Assembly: GCF_021869535.1 (NCBI RefSeq)
Contig: NW_026262668.1
Coordinates: forward strand, 66,184,058-66,248,057
Length of the DNA stretch: 64,000 bases
Direction of reading: 5' to 3'
From: Mytilus californianus
Lineage: Eukaryota; Mollusca; Bivalvia; Mytilida; Mytilidae
Position numbers and translations under genes: made by a program. The notes below the pieces were generated by a model. That model had not been told where the DNA came from, did not search any database, and saw only the letters and a list, made by a program, of their open reading frames with translations. This document shows, piece by piece, positions 1 through 11,335 of the stretch; the first letter of the stretch is position 1, and every line of letters starts with the position of its first letter.

Positions 1-163
1 TTGATAGATCAAATTTCAAAATTTTTCCTGAAGTACTCTGACACTTTATTCTGCTCTTAATCTTGAGTTTTGACTGCATGATTTAGAAGAAAATATGCTT
101 ATTTACAAATATCTAACCATAGCTGAACATCCCGGATTAGGCGAGCATGCTACATCAAGACTA

Positions 164-1345
164 TCAATGCTGTACTGCTCCATACACAAACCATATATAA
201 TAAGTTATAAAGGCATTGGAATGACAGAAGGCAGAGAAAAATTTCGGTCTGATTAATGATAAAAACAATAAACGAGTAACAAATATGGCAGACAATATCT
301 GAATTACAGGCTCCCGACTTGAGACTTGAAGATTGTGTATATGGTTATACATAATTAGATTGAACGCATACATTACAAATTAAAGGCAAGTGTCAAATGA
401 AATATGTTTTATTATAAATAACTAAAAATTCATATGGAGTCAAATTTAGAAAATTCGAGCACCATCCAAATCTGCATGCACATATTATGAAAAGCGCAGA
501 CTTACAATTCGGTTATGAAAAATAATTTAAATTTTATACATGCAGATGCATGTAAACCAAACACTGCTTGTGCCAAGTCTTAATCTGTGAAATTATTCTA
601 CCTTAATAACCAGATTATATTTCCCCTTCAACATAAATTAAGTATTTTCAATTTCTGTTTTCACTGGAGTACTCCAGGAAGTATTTCTATAAATAATATT
701 AAAAAAAATATGTTTACCAATAATACAACTTTCCGTCTTGGACCAAACAACTGGTATGAGAACAACTACAGGTCATCTCACGGCCTTCAATTGATTGATT
801 TATTGTTTGTGTTTAACGCGACTTCTGCACTACTATTTCGTGGCAGCCAGTTTTTACTACTGGAGGAAGCCAGGGAGAACTATCAACCTTTGGTAGAAAA
901 ACTGTCAACCATAGTTAATTAAAGTTGTAGTCAAACGCACCCAACACGTGCGGGATTCGAACTCACAACCTTATTGTTGACAGGCTTGCGATACAGTAAA
1001 CGAACTACTAAGACCATTAGGCCACCTCGTCCCTCATCACGGCTTTCAGCCCTAAATAAAACCCATACTATATGCATGCTATAATAAGTCCTCGGATGAC
1101 AAATTATATAACAATTCAAAAGAGAAAATCAATCGTATGATTAATCCTAAAACAATTAGCAAAATAAAATATATCAGACAGCAAAGAACGACTACAAATG
1201 TGCCTTATGAACTGCGTTCTCCTGGTTTTAAACAATAAGCACACACAGAATGCGGATGAGTTATACCTGTTTTTAGCGCCCAATACTGTCCATAACTTTG
1301 GACAGAGTTGCAATAACACAACTTAATAACAAACTGTAAAAATCA
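164..1345 (+). repeat. Old family A repeat, split by later insertion
   Basis: Bases about 164-330 and 1248-1345 align by eye, in order and in the same orientation, with two neighbouring parts of the family A copy at 63541-63810. Shared blocks are the 'cagctataaaggcat' and 'ctacaggctcctgacttg' regions on the left, and the 'cataactttggacag' and 'aacaaactgtaaaaatcag' regions on the right. In the 63.5 kb copy these parts are only about 50 bases apart; here about 920 bases separate them, including a SINE at 789-1035. I infer a single old copy opened by one or more insertions. No coding capacity. Confidence 0.55.
789..1035 (-). mobile_element. tRNA-derived SINE
   Basis: Read on the minus strand, the head resembles a tRNA with RNA polymerase III promoter boxes: an A-box-like TGGCCTAATGG near 1030-1018 and a B-box-like GAGTTCGAATCCC near 965-953. 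A body follows containing AAAACTGGCTGCCACGA, and the tail is a run of short AATC-type repeats (about 789-806). The same body motif occurs in the plus-strand SINE at 23395-23620, so the two are one family. A tRNA head with a conserved central domain fits the V/Meta-type SINEs described from bivalves; that family name is my inference. It is probably not a functional tRNA gene because it continues into the SINE body. Confidence 0.75.
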
Positions 1346-3617
1346 GTTGGAAGAGTATTGATAATAATCATCATAATAGTACCATGTAAACATTGGATTT
1401 GGACCGATCTTGCATTTTGATAGAAGACTAATATTTGTTAAACAGCATATACTCTTTTCGATTCTCTGTGATCAACCAAGGTGAATTACGAAATCTTAGT
1501 TGTCACAATACATGTATGTTCCCATTAGGAAAAACAACTATGATCTACCTAGTTTGTTATTATCGATTCAATGAAAGTTGTTATTTAACATATATTGAGT
1601 TGAAATGTAGAGAAGGCCTCGGTAAAGTTTCGGGATTATAAATTGCAGTCAGTTTTATTGTTGTAGATGATCGTGTTGTTTCTTGAGGCTTTATTCCTGT
1701 TCCATTATCCAAATTATGATTTTCAATTGACTTACTATTGTAAAAGGAGGAATGTGTTTGAAATTATATAGGAAACTCGGGTTTCGCTTATGGAATTTTC
1801 CTTTTATTACACCGATATAGGTTGCACTTTTGTAAATATAGACAATTCAATGTCCCATAGGAACTCTTTTAATGCTAAAACTGTGCCACTTTTACTATGA
1901 ATTTTCGTAAAAAATTATATTCTAGAATGGAAAGTTCACATGCACTGCTTTTTTTGCAAAGGTCAAAACATGGGGTTGAACGGCATATGTTCAACTCTTA
2001 TATGCCTCGAACTTCTGGGAGTTTAAATTTATACTAAAATTCTGTGCTATCCCTCCCTTTACTTTGAGTCTTCCTGATAATTCGTTTTGACTGCTTATCA
2101 ACTGTCTTTATACTAGTAAAATTCCGAAGTTTTGTCTCTATGAAATGAAACATGGAGATCATATCTGGGAACCAGTGGGTAAACAAAACAAAATATCTAT
2201 GAATATAAAATATCTCCCTAAAAGAGGCATGGTTTGTGAATCAGCGGTATTTACAAAGTGCAACCTACAAGGCAGACTTACTGCTGTCCTTGGTTACGAA
2301 TATATTTGTTAGAACACATCACGTATATTTCATATTACGTATTAAACCGTATTACTAGTAAACATTTTTAGAACTGAAACGGTCATTTTTATCTGAATAG
2401 ATTTTAAAAGACTGAAAAATTGACAATATGGTTTTTTTTAGTTAAAAAGTTAAAACTGATCAGACATTTCGCTTGCAGTCAATTTTCTGATTATTTACTA
2501 GCTGTTATTCACCTGTACGAAACAACAACACATCTGAATTTTCTGAAAGGTACAGAACAGTACAGGATGACAACAAACCTTCTAACAACAGTACCCGATA
2601 AACATCAAGACAATATCTGAAAAATAACTTAAACAAGACATAAAAGTTTGAGTCTCAGACTTTTCAGATGAATTTAAGATCAAAATTGCAGTTTAAGACT
2701 AAAATTAATTTACTAGTGAATGAAGGATAAAACATTTCTATGAATATAAATCGTAGATACAGTCCCTAACAATATGTACTTAGTTATTTGCCGTTGAAGA
2801 TGACATAGATTATGTTCGAATCGAAAGCAATCATTATCAGTAACCACATTCAATGATACAAAATTCACTCTAATAGAATTCCAAGCGATAATACCTAATA
2901 ATCTTCATTTAATATAATATCCTATTACAGGGACTGTCTGCTTATTTCAATCAAAAATAATAACCATAGTCGGAAATAAATTAATCTATGGGGATTTCGG
3001 TTTTTTATTGAAAAAATCTATCTATATGTGAACAATATTATCGAAATTCATTAATGTTTTCTTATCTCTAAATAAAATTCCATCGACTTTTTATCAATTG
3101 CAAGGAGAATACAATTTGTTTACACAAGACCAATCAGTGACTGAAACTGTAATTCTGTAAATTCAAAACCTTAATTCAGTAAAATACACTTATTGTTTTG
3201 ATCAAAACCATTCTGTAGAAGAATTCAATACTTTATTGTCACTGGGTTTCAATATCATTGACCGATTAACCTAGAAAATCAGTATATATCTGTGCCATTC
3301 CTTACAAGATATTTACTTTTGAAGCAATAAAGAAAGCATGATCAATAAAACGTTCTATTTAAAATAGTCATTCAAAGGGGTGTGATTTTCACTTAGATAT
3401 GTACAGAATATAGACCGAAATGAAGAAGAGCAAAAATCCAAAGAATGATTTACTGATTTATATCTTGAGAACGATAGCCAATTACCTTATATATTCTCAA
3501 CTATTCAGAAATGAAAGACCATTACTTTATATATTCTCTTATATTATTATATATCTATATATAAGCAAAAACATATGACGTGATTTCCGTAACACGTGTC
3601 TCCAGAATAAGTATGTT
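1346..3617. other. No recognisable feature
   Basis: AT-rich sequence. The open frames are short (66-68 codons), have no recognisable domain and are what chance gives at this base composition. I see no repeat boundaries I could defend. Confidence 0.5.
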
Positions 3618-3690
3618 AGAAAAAAGTAAAATAACAAAACTACCGAACTCCTAAAGCTCAAACACATCAAACGAACGGAAAACAAATTTC
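3618..3690 (+). repeat. Family C repeat fragment
   Basis: A short stretch beginning 'agaaaaaagtaaaataac' and containing 'ctcaaacacatcaaacga' matches the copy at 45635-45760, which has the same two blocks in the same order. It is an old truncated copy of a short dispersed repeat. The rest of 3691-5030 shows nothing recognisable. Confidence 0.5.
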
Positions 3691-5034
3691 CTCTAGAGAA
3701 ACAACAGTTTTAATGTGTTTATGGTGAAAGAAAGTCATTAAAGAATCAACACTGTTTGCAATACTGTTAGCTTTATACATATATATGCTTTCGTAGACTG
3801 TTGTAGTTTTTTTTATCTTGGCAATTTTGGAGATGACCTCATTTTTATCAAATCTATGAATAAGAAAGATATCGTTTCAAGAAAATAACGTTAGTTTTGA
3901 CAACAAAAACTAATGTTTTGCATGTCAATCTTGAAATAGAGAGTAGAAAGATTTATTCCAAAACTGATAAAAAAGTATATAAAATATAGCGATATCAAAC
4001 TTAAGACACATAACTTTGCATGGGAGTGATATTTTCTTATTTAAAGATGATTTACAAAGTTTTATAACAGAAAATTTTAAATTTTAGTTTCTTTAAGAAA
4101 GGGTGTGTGTTTTTTTTTATTGAAATTCTTATACATATAATTATGAATTTTGATTCCAAAAGATCCCGGTAAATTGTGTATTTATATCATTTAAACATAT
4201 TCCTGACTGTGAAAAGCACCAAAAGCAAAGATTTGCACTGCCAAGTTCTTTATGTGAGTTATAGACTTGATACAAAAATGATAGACATAATTTATGTTTT
4301 GGTGTGTCAGAGTTCCCCATAAAAATGTGAAAATAGAAGTTCACGGGTACTAGTATAAGATTCCCGTAATGTGTTTTTGCTTTTAATACGATTAGAAAAC
4401 AGCAAACAACCATTGTTTACGCTCTTCCCAATTGTTCCAATTGAATACAAAATTAAGAAAATTTAATTTTAGGTGAAATATATTTGCTCATTAGAAAAAT
4501 TGATTTCCAAATTATTTTACAAATTCACATAAACTGATATCCTAAAATACCTGATATTAAAACCCGTGTTAAATCCTGTGGGTAGTTTCATAAATATCGA
4601 CATTTAATTTTTTTAGACAATTGTAAATGTATGTTAATGCTGTTGGTGGTACTCAAGTGAATGAATAAATGATATTTATATTTTTATTTTGTTTTGTTTA
4701 GTCCCTTATCTAATTATTGAAAAAATAAACTTGTTATGTTCATATTGTCTTGAAGCAAAAATCAAAGTGTTGTGATTACATGTGTTGCCATTTCGCCTTC
4801 ATTGGATACTAACAACCTGTAATTTTAAAAGGCTAGAGGGGAATATTTTTCTTTTGATAAGTTAATAGCTAACTAAAGGCGAAACGGGAATAAGCCATGA
4901 GTTCACATAAGTAGAAGGGTAAACATTCTTGAAGGTCACATAAAACAGCCTTTAATAGGTTCAAATCAAAATAAAGCAGCAATAAAATGTATTGTTGCTG
5001 TTAACCGTTTATTGTTTTAACATAAATCAGGCCT

Positions 5035-5190
5035 TTAGTTTTCTCATTTGAATTGTATTAAATTTCTCATTTCGGAGCCTTTTATAGCTTGGTATGTTGT
5101 ATTTGTTTTGCTCATTGATGAAGGCTATGCGGTGATCTATAGGTGTTAACCTTCTACGTCCTTTGGTCTATGGTGGAGAGTTATAAACAA
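5035..5190 (-). repeat. Degenerate family A fragment, reversed
   Basis: The reverse complement aligns loosely with 63430-63600: 'tttatagcttg', then a 'gaaggc' block, 'ggtgatctataggtgttaa' and 'tggagagtt' appear in the expected order. It is much more diverged than the other copies. The following 5191-6002 holds nothing I recognise. Confidence 0.4.
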
Positions 5191-6002
5191 AACCAGTTAT
5201 AAATTTATCGTTAGGAAGTTTTATGGAAAGTTCTATAATTGATGCATATGGATCTGAATATTCATTCCCCCTTTTGTTTCTCACCAGTTTATATCATTTT
5301 ATCAATTTTGATACATGTATGACTCTGGGGATGTACGGGATAACAGTTAGCTAGGAAACAGTTAGGCATTCTTCGTTATATAATCAAATTATTCACTGCG
5401 CACAAAACCTGTAAATTCCCATTTCAGTGTATACTACATGTGTTTCTGGAAGTACGATACTCAGCTCATTACCATAAATATGGAAAGTCATTTCAAATAA
5501 ACATTTAAAACCACTTGAAAACCTCAAGGTATAAATCTGTGATATACAATAATATTTTACCTAGTATCCTTCCTTATTTTTCATATATCTCATAATGTTC
5601 CCTCATAAGTAAAGTTGTCACAATTAATGTTTCTGTATATTAAAGAATCATGACACTATTTAACATTTTCTTACGGTGGAGCCATTAATAGCTCATTATA
5701 CGGAATGTGTTTAACTCATTGAAGAAGACCATTGAATATAACCTGATCGTATATATTTTACTACTATTCTTTGTACAGTAAAAGATATCCTTAAAATATA
5801 ATGTAATGAGGTTTACTAAAACTGCCTTGTAGAACAGATGTAAATTCTTATAAAAAATATAAAGATTTACCACAAATTATTTGTACATAATGATTTAAAT
5901 TTTGCAATGATACAAAACTCTATTTTAATATACTCAATTGAAATTATGAACAATTTCTCATTAAACAGATCTTTTCCTTCTTAAATACCTATTTCTAGCT
6001 AA

Positions 6003-6336
6003 GTTAATTCCATTGCTGGTGGATGTTTCTCTACGAAGGTATCACCAGCCCAGTAGTCAGCACTTCTGTGTTGACATGAATTATCATTGATATGGTCATA
6101 ATTATAAATTGACTGTTTATAAAACGTAGAATTTTTCGAAATACTAAGGATTTTCTAACCCAGGAATAGATTACCTTAGCTGTATTTGACAAAACCTTTC
6201 GGAATTATGTGTCCTCAATGCTCTTCAACTTTGTTCTTTATTTGGCTTTTTCAACTTTTAGATTCGAGCTTCAATCATGAGTCTTTTGAAGACAAAACGC
6301 GCGTCTGTCGTACAAAACTTTAATCATGGTATCTAT
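6003..6336 (+). repeat. Mussel dispersed repeat, target of CACTA insertion
   Basis: This block carries 'atcaccagcccagtagtcag', 'gattaccttagctgtattt', 'cctcaatgctcttcaactt' and 'aaaacgcgcgtctg'. I recognise these, from memory, as parts of a very common repeat in mussel genomes. It is interrupted at 6336 by the CACTA-type element. Sequence after the element (from 8351, 'gatgagttta') plausibly resumes the same repeat, so the transposon landed inside it. Confidence 0.55.
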
Positions 6337-6875
6337 CACTACAAACCAGTAAAAGTCTGAAATGGCCTATATCTGTACTCGACTGTACTGATTTTTACTC
6401 GACCAGTCTGAATTGGTCTGAATTTTACTCGACATTACTCGACCCCAGTCTTAACCAGAATCGACTGTACTGATTTGTACTTGACCCTTATCTTTGCCAT
6501 TGAAAATAGTCTGAACTATTACTCGACCAGTCTGAAACAGTCTTAACCCATTCTCGACCTGTACTCGACCTATTTTTTTCAGTCTAAACCATACTCGACC
6601 AAAGGTCTGAACAATACTCGACCAGTCTGAATCATACTTGACAAAATAACCTCTACTTTTTTTCTAAATTTTAACTGTTAAAATAAATTTCTTTTTAACT
6701 GACATGACAACAGCCACAATAAGATAAAGATATATTATAAAAACAGATTTTTACATTCTTACATGATTTTCAGATTTATCGAATAGAGATAGTTAAATCA
6801 AATTATCTTATATAATAATTTTATTATATTAATTTTAAAGTTTTAGAGTTTTGTTAAAAAAAGATTTTCTTTTAC

Positions 6876-6945
6876 CTAAAAACCACACCTAAACTGAGGG
6901 TAATTAAACCTTATTAAGGTGCTTCTTGTTTGGCATGTGTTTTTT
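6876..6945 (+). repeat. Diverged direct repeat inside the CACTA element, copy 1
   Basis: The stretch containing 'aattaaaccttattaa', with the following 'tgcttcttgt', reappears about 510 bp downstream at 7388-7453. It marks an internal duplication in the element. The pieces differ at several positions, so the duplication is older than the perfectly preserved ends would suggest. Confidence 0.6.
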
Positions 6946-7387
6946 TTTTTTTTTAAATTAATTTTCCTAAATTCCTAAAAAAAACTACATAGGTTTCATG
7001 GTTACATACAAAAAATGTACAATAGCTATATAATTATCTTTTTAATGAGGTAACAACAGCCAACAAAATCACTGAAATTGTTTAACTTTATTTTAGAAAT
7101 ATATCTATTATTATTATTTGGGATATATTATATACAATATATATATACAAAAAGGGATAAAAATTAAAGAAATTAATAAAATTGTTCTTCTGATTAGTGG
7201 TGAAGTATAAAGTAATACCTTCTGCTTGGGGCAAACTTATGAAAAAGATCACACCTGGTCAGAGAGTATTAAATTCTAAATAATATTCATTCAAAATTGC
7301 AACATCCGGTGAAACTTAAATCGCAAGGCCTTTTGAATTCACCAGATAAGTAATACACGAGTTTAAGAAAAATAGGGCTTTCTTTTT

Positions 7388-7453
7388 ACCTGTAAAACAC
7401 ACATGTACTGAGGTAATTAAACCTTATTAAAGTGATTCTTGTATGCCATGTCT
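7388..7453 (+). repeat. Diverged direct repeat inside the CACTA element, copy 2
   Basis: Partner of 6876-6945. It shares a 'ttttacct' lead, 'actgaggtaattaaacctt' and a 'gattcttgtatgccatgt' tail. No coding potential. Confidence 0.6.
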
Positions 7454-8389
7454 TTAATTTTGACAAAAATTATTTAAATTTAATTGAAATAAATTTTTAC
7501 TGTAACTTTGGAACACATTTCCTTTTTTAAAAGTTTATCACAGGATTACTATGGAAGTTCTATTATCATGATTATATTAAATTCTTGGTTTAACAAAACA
7601 AAGGCGTCATTTTTTTTAATTTATTAAGTAGCTTTATATGCTATTTTATATATATTTGAATAAAAAAAATGTTCACTGCATTATTAACTAAACTCAACTG
7701 ACACCATAAATCTATACGAGGCTTAAGTTAATGGTGAAAATTGTCCAGTAACCATAAAATATATCTGAATCATTCAAAAAAATTTAAATAACATTGAAAA
7801 TACTAGTCACAATTCAGTTTTGAGATTATTTGATCAACTTGTTTTATTTTAATTTTAAAGGTGGTATATATGTATGTATACATGGTATGTAAATGGTGAT
7901 GAAGTTATATTATGTTTATTGTGAAATTTTGGTTTCAATGCTCTATTGAATACATTTTTTAACTGACATGACAAATTGTTGTTAAAATTTCTAGCCAGGG
8001 GAAATAGCTGTTGTTAACAGTTCCTAAATTGATGAAATACAATAGATTGATACAAAAAATAGGTCTAGGTTGGTTAAGACTTGGTCGAGTATGGTTCAGA
8101 CTAGGTCGGGTATGGTTCAGACTAGGTCGAGCATGGTTCAGACTAGGTCGAGCATGGTTCAGACGCGTATAAAATGGTTAAGTACTGGTCGAGTAAGGGT
8201 CGAGTACAAGTTCAGACTGTTAAGTATGGTTCAGACTACAGTCGAGTATTATCAAGTAAATTTCAGACCAATTCAGACTGGTCGAGTAAAAATCAGTACA
8301 GTCGAGTACAGATATAGGCCATTTCAGACTTTTACTGGTTTGTAGTGTATGATGAGTTTATGTATGTCATGAAAAATTGTAAAGTGTAA

Positions 8390-9440
8390 AGAATGGCACT
8401 CATTCCAGCAATAAATTTACCAAAAACAATATCATCAAAATGTTGGATTTTTTTATCTACAACATATTTGTCGAGTTAATATATCGGGTTGATATTTCAA
8501 TCAGCAGTCGGTGCTCAAATGAATACTTTATTAACACCTATACTGGCCGACTTGTTTTTGTATTTATATACGTACAAAACTTTGCCAAAGACAAAGAAAA
8601 ACATATATGCTCAAGCTCTTTCATTCCACGTTCAGATATATATTGTTCATGTTTTGTCACCCAATAACCCACAGCTCAGCACGTTTTATTTTATTTTTTA
8701 TACCCAACTTTTCTGTTCAATGGTATGACGTTTAATAATCCCAATTTATACACTACGGGCGTGTATGTTCACATTATATAAATTTTTGTATCAATAACTT
8801 ATCTATTATAAATAATATATTTATTGTCTGAGAAAGTATTAACTGAATACAAAACTCCAAGGTAAATTAAAAAGGGTGAAGTCCATAAAACCTGTAAACA
8901 TCAAACGTTAGACTACATCAACCACTCTCACTAGTATGACAGGTTTTTTTTTTTATAGTTCCATTATATTGACAAAATGGGGTGAGCAACCAAACAGACA
9001 TAATTGGTTAATGGATGACATGTTGTACATCAGAATGATGACATTTATGGAATCAATGAAGCTCCTCTTTTTTGGCGACTCGTTTTTTAAAATGTGAAAA
9101 AATACCAATAAAACGGCCATCATTAGGAACCATGATTTTGTTGACAGTTTGACAGTTACGGGGAAAGATATCTATGAACATTTCGCCCTCTTTATCTTCA
9201 TTGCAACATCACCAAATCTTACTTATCCTCGAATCGTACTTTCCATGAGTACTTGACGGGTGCCAATAGAGAAACATGTACTGATTATATTTCCGGAGCA
9301 CTCGAATTCCTCGCCAGTTTACGTAGGGTTGGTTATGCTCGATCTTTTGTTTTGTTTCTGATTAATTTTTAATGGACTTTGTGTTGTTTGTTTTTCTAAA
9401 ACAAAGGGTTTTGATTGACCAATCGGTGCATTCTCTTTTT
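8390..9440 (+). pseudogene. Dead RT retroelement (GIPMG..LADL type) with 3' trailer
   Basis: Translation from about 8395 gives an RT finger/palm segment like that in the 59.5 kb copy: MLDFFIYNIFVE in one frame. After a frameshift near 8480 it continues IFQSAVGAQMNT, then PILADLFLYLYTYK and finally VHVLSPNN. The conserved GIPMGTxCAP block is damaged (GAQMNT), and the expected catalytic YxDD is replaced by YIVH, so it is inactive. Bases 8845-8935 hold a family C piece, and 9290-9440 resemble the element's 3' trailer (family B; 'tttccggagcac' and a later 'gttttgtttctg' stretch). Family: non-LTR or Penelope-like, unresolved. The CACTA element lies just upstream at 6337-8347. Confidence 0.6.
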
Positions 9441-9597
9441 TTTTACAACTCGCATCCATGTTTATCTGTCTGACTCCCCTAATTTAAATGAATCAAGATA
9501 TGAGATTTTATATCATTAAATTTATATGGGTCAATTAGCTCCACTGCCTTGTGGATGACTTGGGAGAGTCAAAGGCTATGGAAGAAAATCCGGATAT

Positions 9598-9778
9598 ATG
9601 GAATTCGTTAGCAGGCGACTGCAGTCATCTATGAGAAGGAAAACCCAGAGAAATAAACCAGGTCCACCAGAGTGGAAGTTTGGCATAGTGGCTACTACCT
9701 CATCCTAGAAAAATAACACAAGTTACAGAAACGTCAACAAGCAGTAGTCTTATGTCCCATTCGATATGAAGAGGATAA
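9598..9778 (+). pseudogene. Possible dead exon of unknown gene
   Basis: One frame from the ATG near 9598 reads smoothly: first RRLQSSMRRKTQRNK, then GPPEWKFGIVATTSS, a stop (TAG), KNNTSYRNVNKQ, a second TAG, and SYVPFDMKRISK. It is followed at 9779-9784 by GTAAGT, a good splice-donor match. The composition looks more protein-like than the neighbouring AT-rich frames, but two in-frame stops rule out an intact exon. I do not recognise the protein. It could also be part of an unrecognised retroelement. Confidence 0.2.
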
Positions 9779-9784
9779 GTAAGT

Positions 9785-11154
9785 AATAACATTATAATTA
9801 CAATTTTTTTAACTGAAACAAACAGTTTTTGAATTTCGCGCGTCCGAACTGCTTTTCTGGGTTAACCTTCATCAGATTGAAAGTATGCGTCGATATACCG
9901 TACCCTAAACGTTCAAAAAGTTTAAATGCACTGAAAGCATTAAAAGTGCTCTTCCAGATTCATATATAACAGTTATATGCAGAAAATGGCTCCTAACACT
10001 GTTTCCCTCCTGGTATAATCGATTGGTACATGAAGCTGTAGCACAATGAAAAATTGGATTAGCAATGCTGTAAATGATTAAACAGCAAAAATATCATATT
10101 AATCATAAAGTTCAAATGCATTTCATTGCAACTTCCTTTTTGATCAATCATCCTGTATGTATATTAATTCCCGCGTTGACTAATATTTGAGAGTCGGATG
10201 TTTTATTTGTATTCTTTGGTCGATGAAATTCTGCATGTACACTGAAAAATAGAAAACGGATTTATTATGTTTGTTTATTTAAACTAAATGCACTTAATAA
10301 TACTGACGACCGAATATATTTTCTATAATTACAACATTATCGTATTTCTTTTCCTGTGATTGCGATATATAACACAAACGAATGGTCCCGATGGTGTTCA
10401 CTAATGTAGGCATTTCCTACTACACACGTTGTACCCATATAGTTTTACAAGATAAAATACTAGTAAGAAAATATGCAACTTATATTGTTTCTATAGAAAA
10501 ATTGTTTTTATTTTTATAAAATAACGTGTTTAATTGCTAGATATATAATCCACAAAAGAACCATGCAATAAAATAGCTAAAAAAAGAGGACTCAGATAGG
10601 AACAATACATCATTAAGTAGATGAGATGCATTGTTAGAAGATCGATGTCTCTATGGAATGTACGGTAGTTCAACGCTAGTTGCAATCTTAATTGTTTGTT
10701 TTCTCAAACCTTAAGTTCACAAATACTACTATCAATTACTGATATGGGGTCAAAGTTTGAGTTTTGTGTGCCCTTTTTGGAGCCTTTATTGCTTTCCATA
10801 AAAAACAATCACTGAACCATATTCGTGAATAATATATCAAAATGGATTCTTATTGAAGATTTCAATAACTTGTTATTAATGCTGACATGAACATCTGATA
10901 AATGATAAAAGTATTGAAACAAAGTAAACATAACTGTATTCGCTTTTTGTAAATCTTAATAGGTTAAATGTTTCGTTTAAATTCCAAAGACATGCTTGCC
11001 AGCTTTTCTAAATTTATTCCATTACGAAAATACACGAGAAAAGGTATATTTGTGATTTGAAAAACGTACAATTAGAGACAGTTTGAACAGGCATTTCATT
11101 CAAGGATGTGTGTACTACAGAGTAATTTATCAACCTGATGAGTGTTTTCTAATC
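9785..11154. other. No recognisable feature
   Basis: AT-rich sequence without a defensible ORF or repeat boundary. 'cgcgcgtccgaactg' near 9838 resembles a phrase in the 6.0-6.3 kb repeat but is too short to call. Confidence 0.4.
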
Positions 11155-11335
11155 GCCATGGCAAAAACGACGAAAAGACGAAAAGACGAACGATTCCATA
11201 TAACTCTACATAGAAAGCTAAAGACTGAGCACCATGAACCAAAACTGAAACCGGGGATTTACTTAGTTTTTCCTGACGAGTAAGCTGTGCTTTCTCTTCA
11301 TGTGGCACCCGTCGTGTTGCAAACGATAACTCGCT
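11155..11335 (-). repeat. Family B (RT-element 3' trailer) fragment
   Basis: The plus strand shows the ordered phrases 'aaagctaaagactgagca', 'catgaaccaaaactg' and 'catgtggcacccgtcgtgtt'. The last phrase recurs at 49369-49390 next to a clear RT fragment, so this is the minus-strand trailer of the same element. Overlapping 66- and 82-codon open frames here are by-products of the repeat, not genes. Confidence 0.55.

Larger units (their letters stand above)
6337..8347. mobile_element. Non-autonomous CACTA (EnSpm/CMC-type) DNA transposon
   Basis: The left end reads CACTACAAACCAGTAAAAGT and the right end is its exact reverse complement, finishing TAGTG. The inverted ends match perfectly for about 86 bp (6337-6422 and 8262-8347). 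The 3-bp direct repeat TAT flanks both sides (6334-6336 and 8348-8350). CACTA termini with a 3-bp target duplication are the hallmark of the CACTA superfamily. Inside the ends are subterminal arrays, about 6370-6650 and 8070-8330, of the motifs CAGTCTGAA and ACTCGAC (or their complements). TCGAC occurs about 10 times on the left and GTCGAG about 8 times on the right. The interior is AT-rich and has no transposase ORF, so movement would need a transposase supplied elsewhere. Perfect TIRs suggest recent activity. Confidence 0.85.

Noticed and set aside
931..1119. tRNA-like fold near 950-1030 as a genuine tRNA gene
   Set aside because: It continues into a SINE body and AATC tail shared with 23395-23620, so it is a SINE head.
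4141..4413. 90-codon minus-strand ORF
   Set aside because: No domain, no codon bias visible, no splice context; consistent with chance.
8070..8345. 91-codon ORF with VQTRSSMVQTR repeats
   Set aside because: It is translation of the subterminal motif array of the CACTA element; the repeat period and element boundary explain it.
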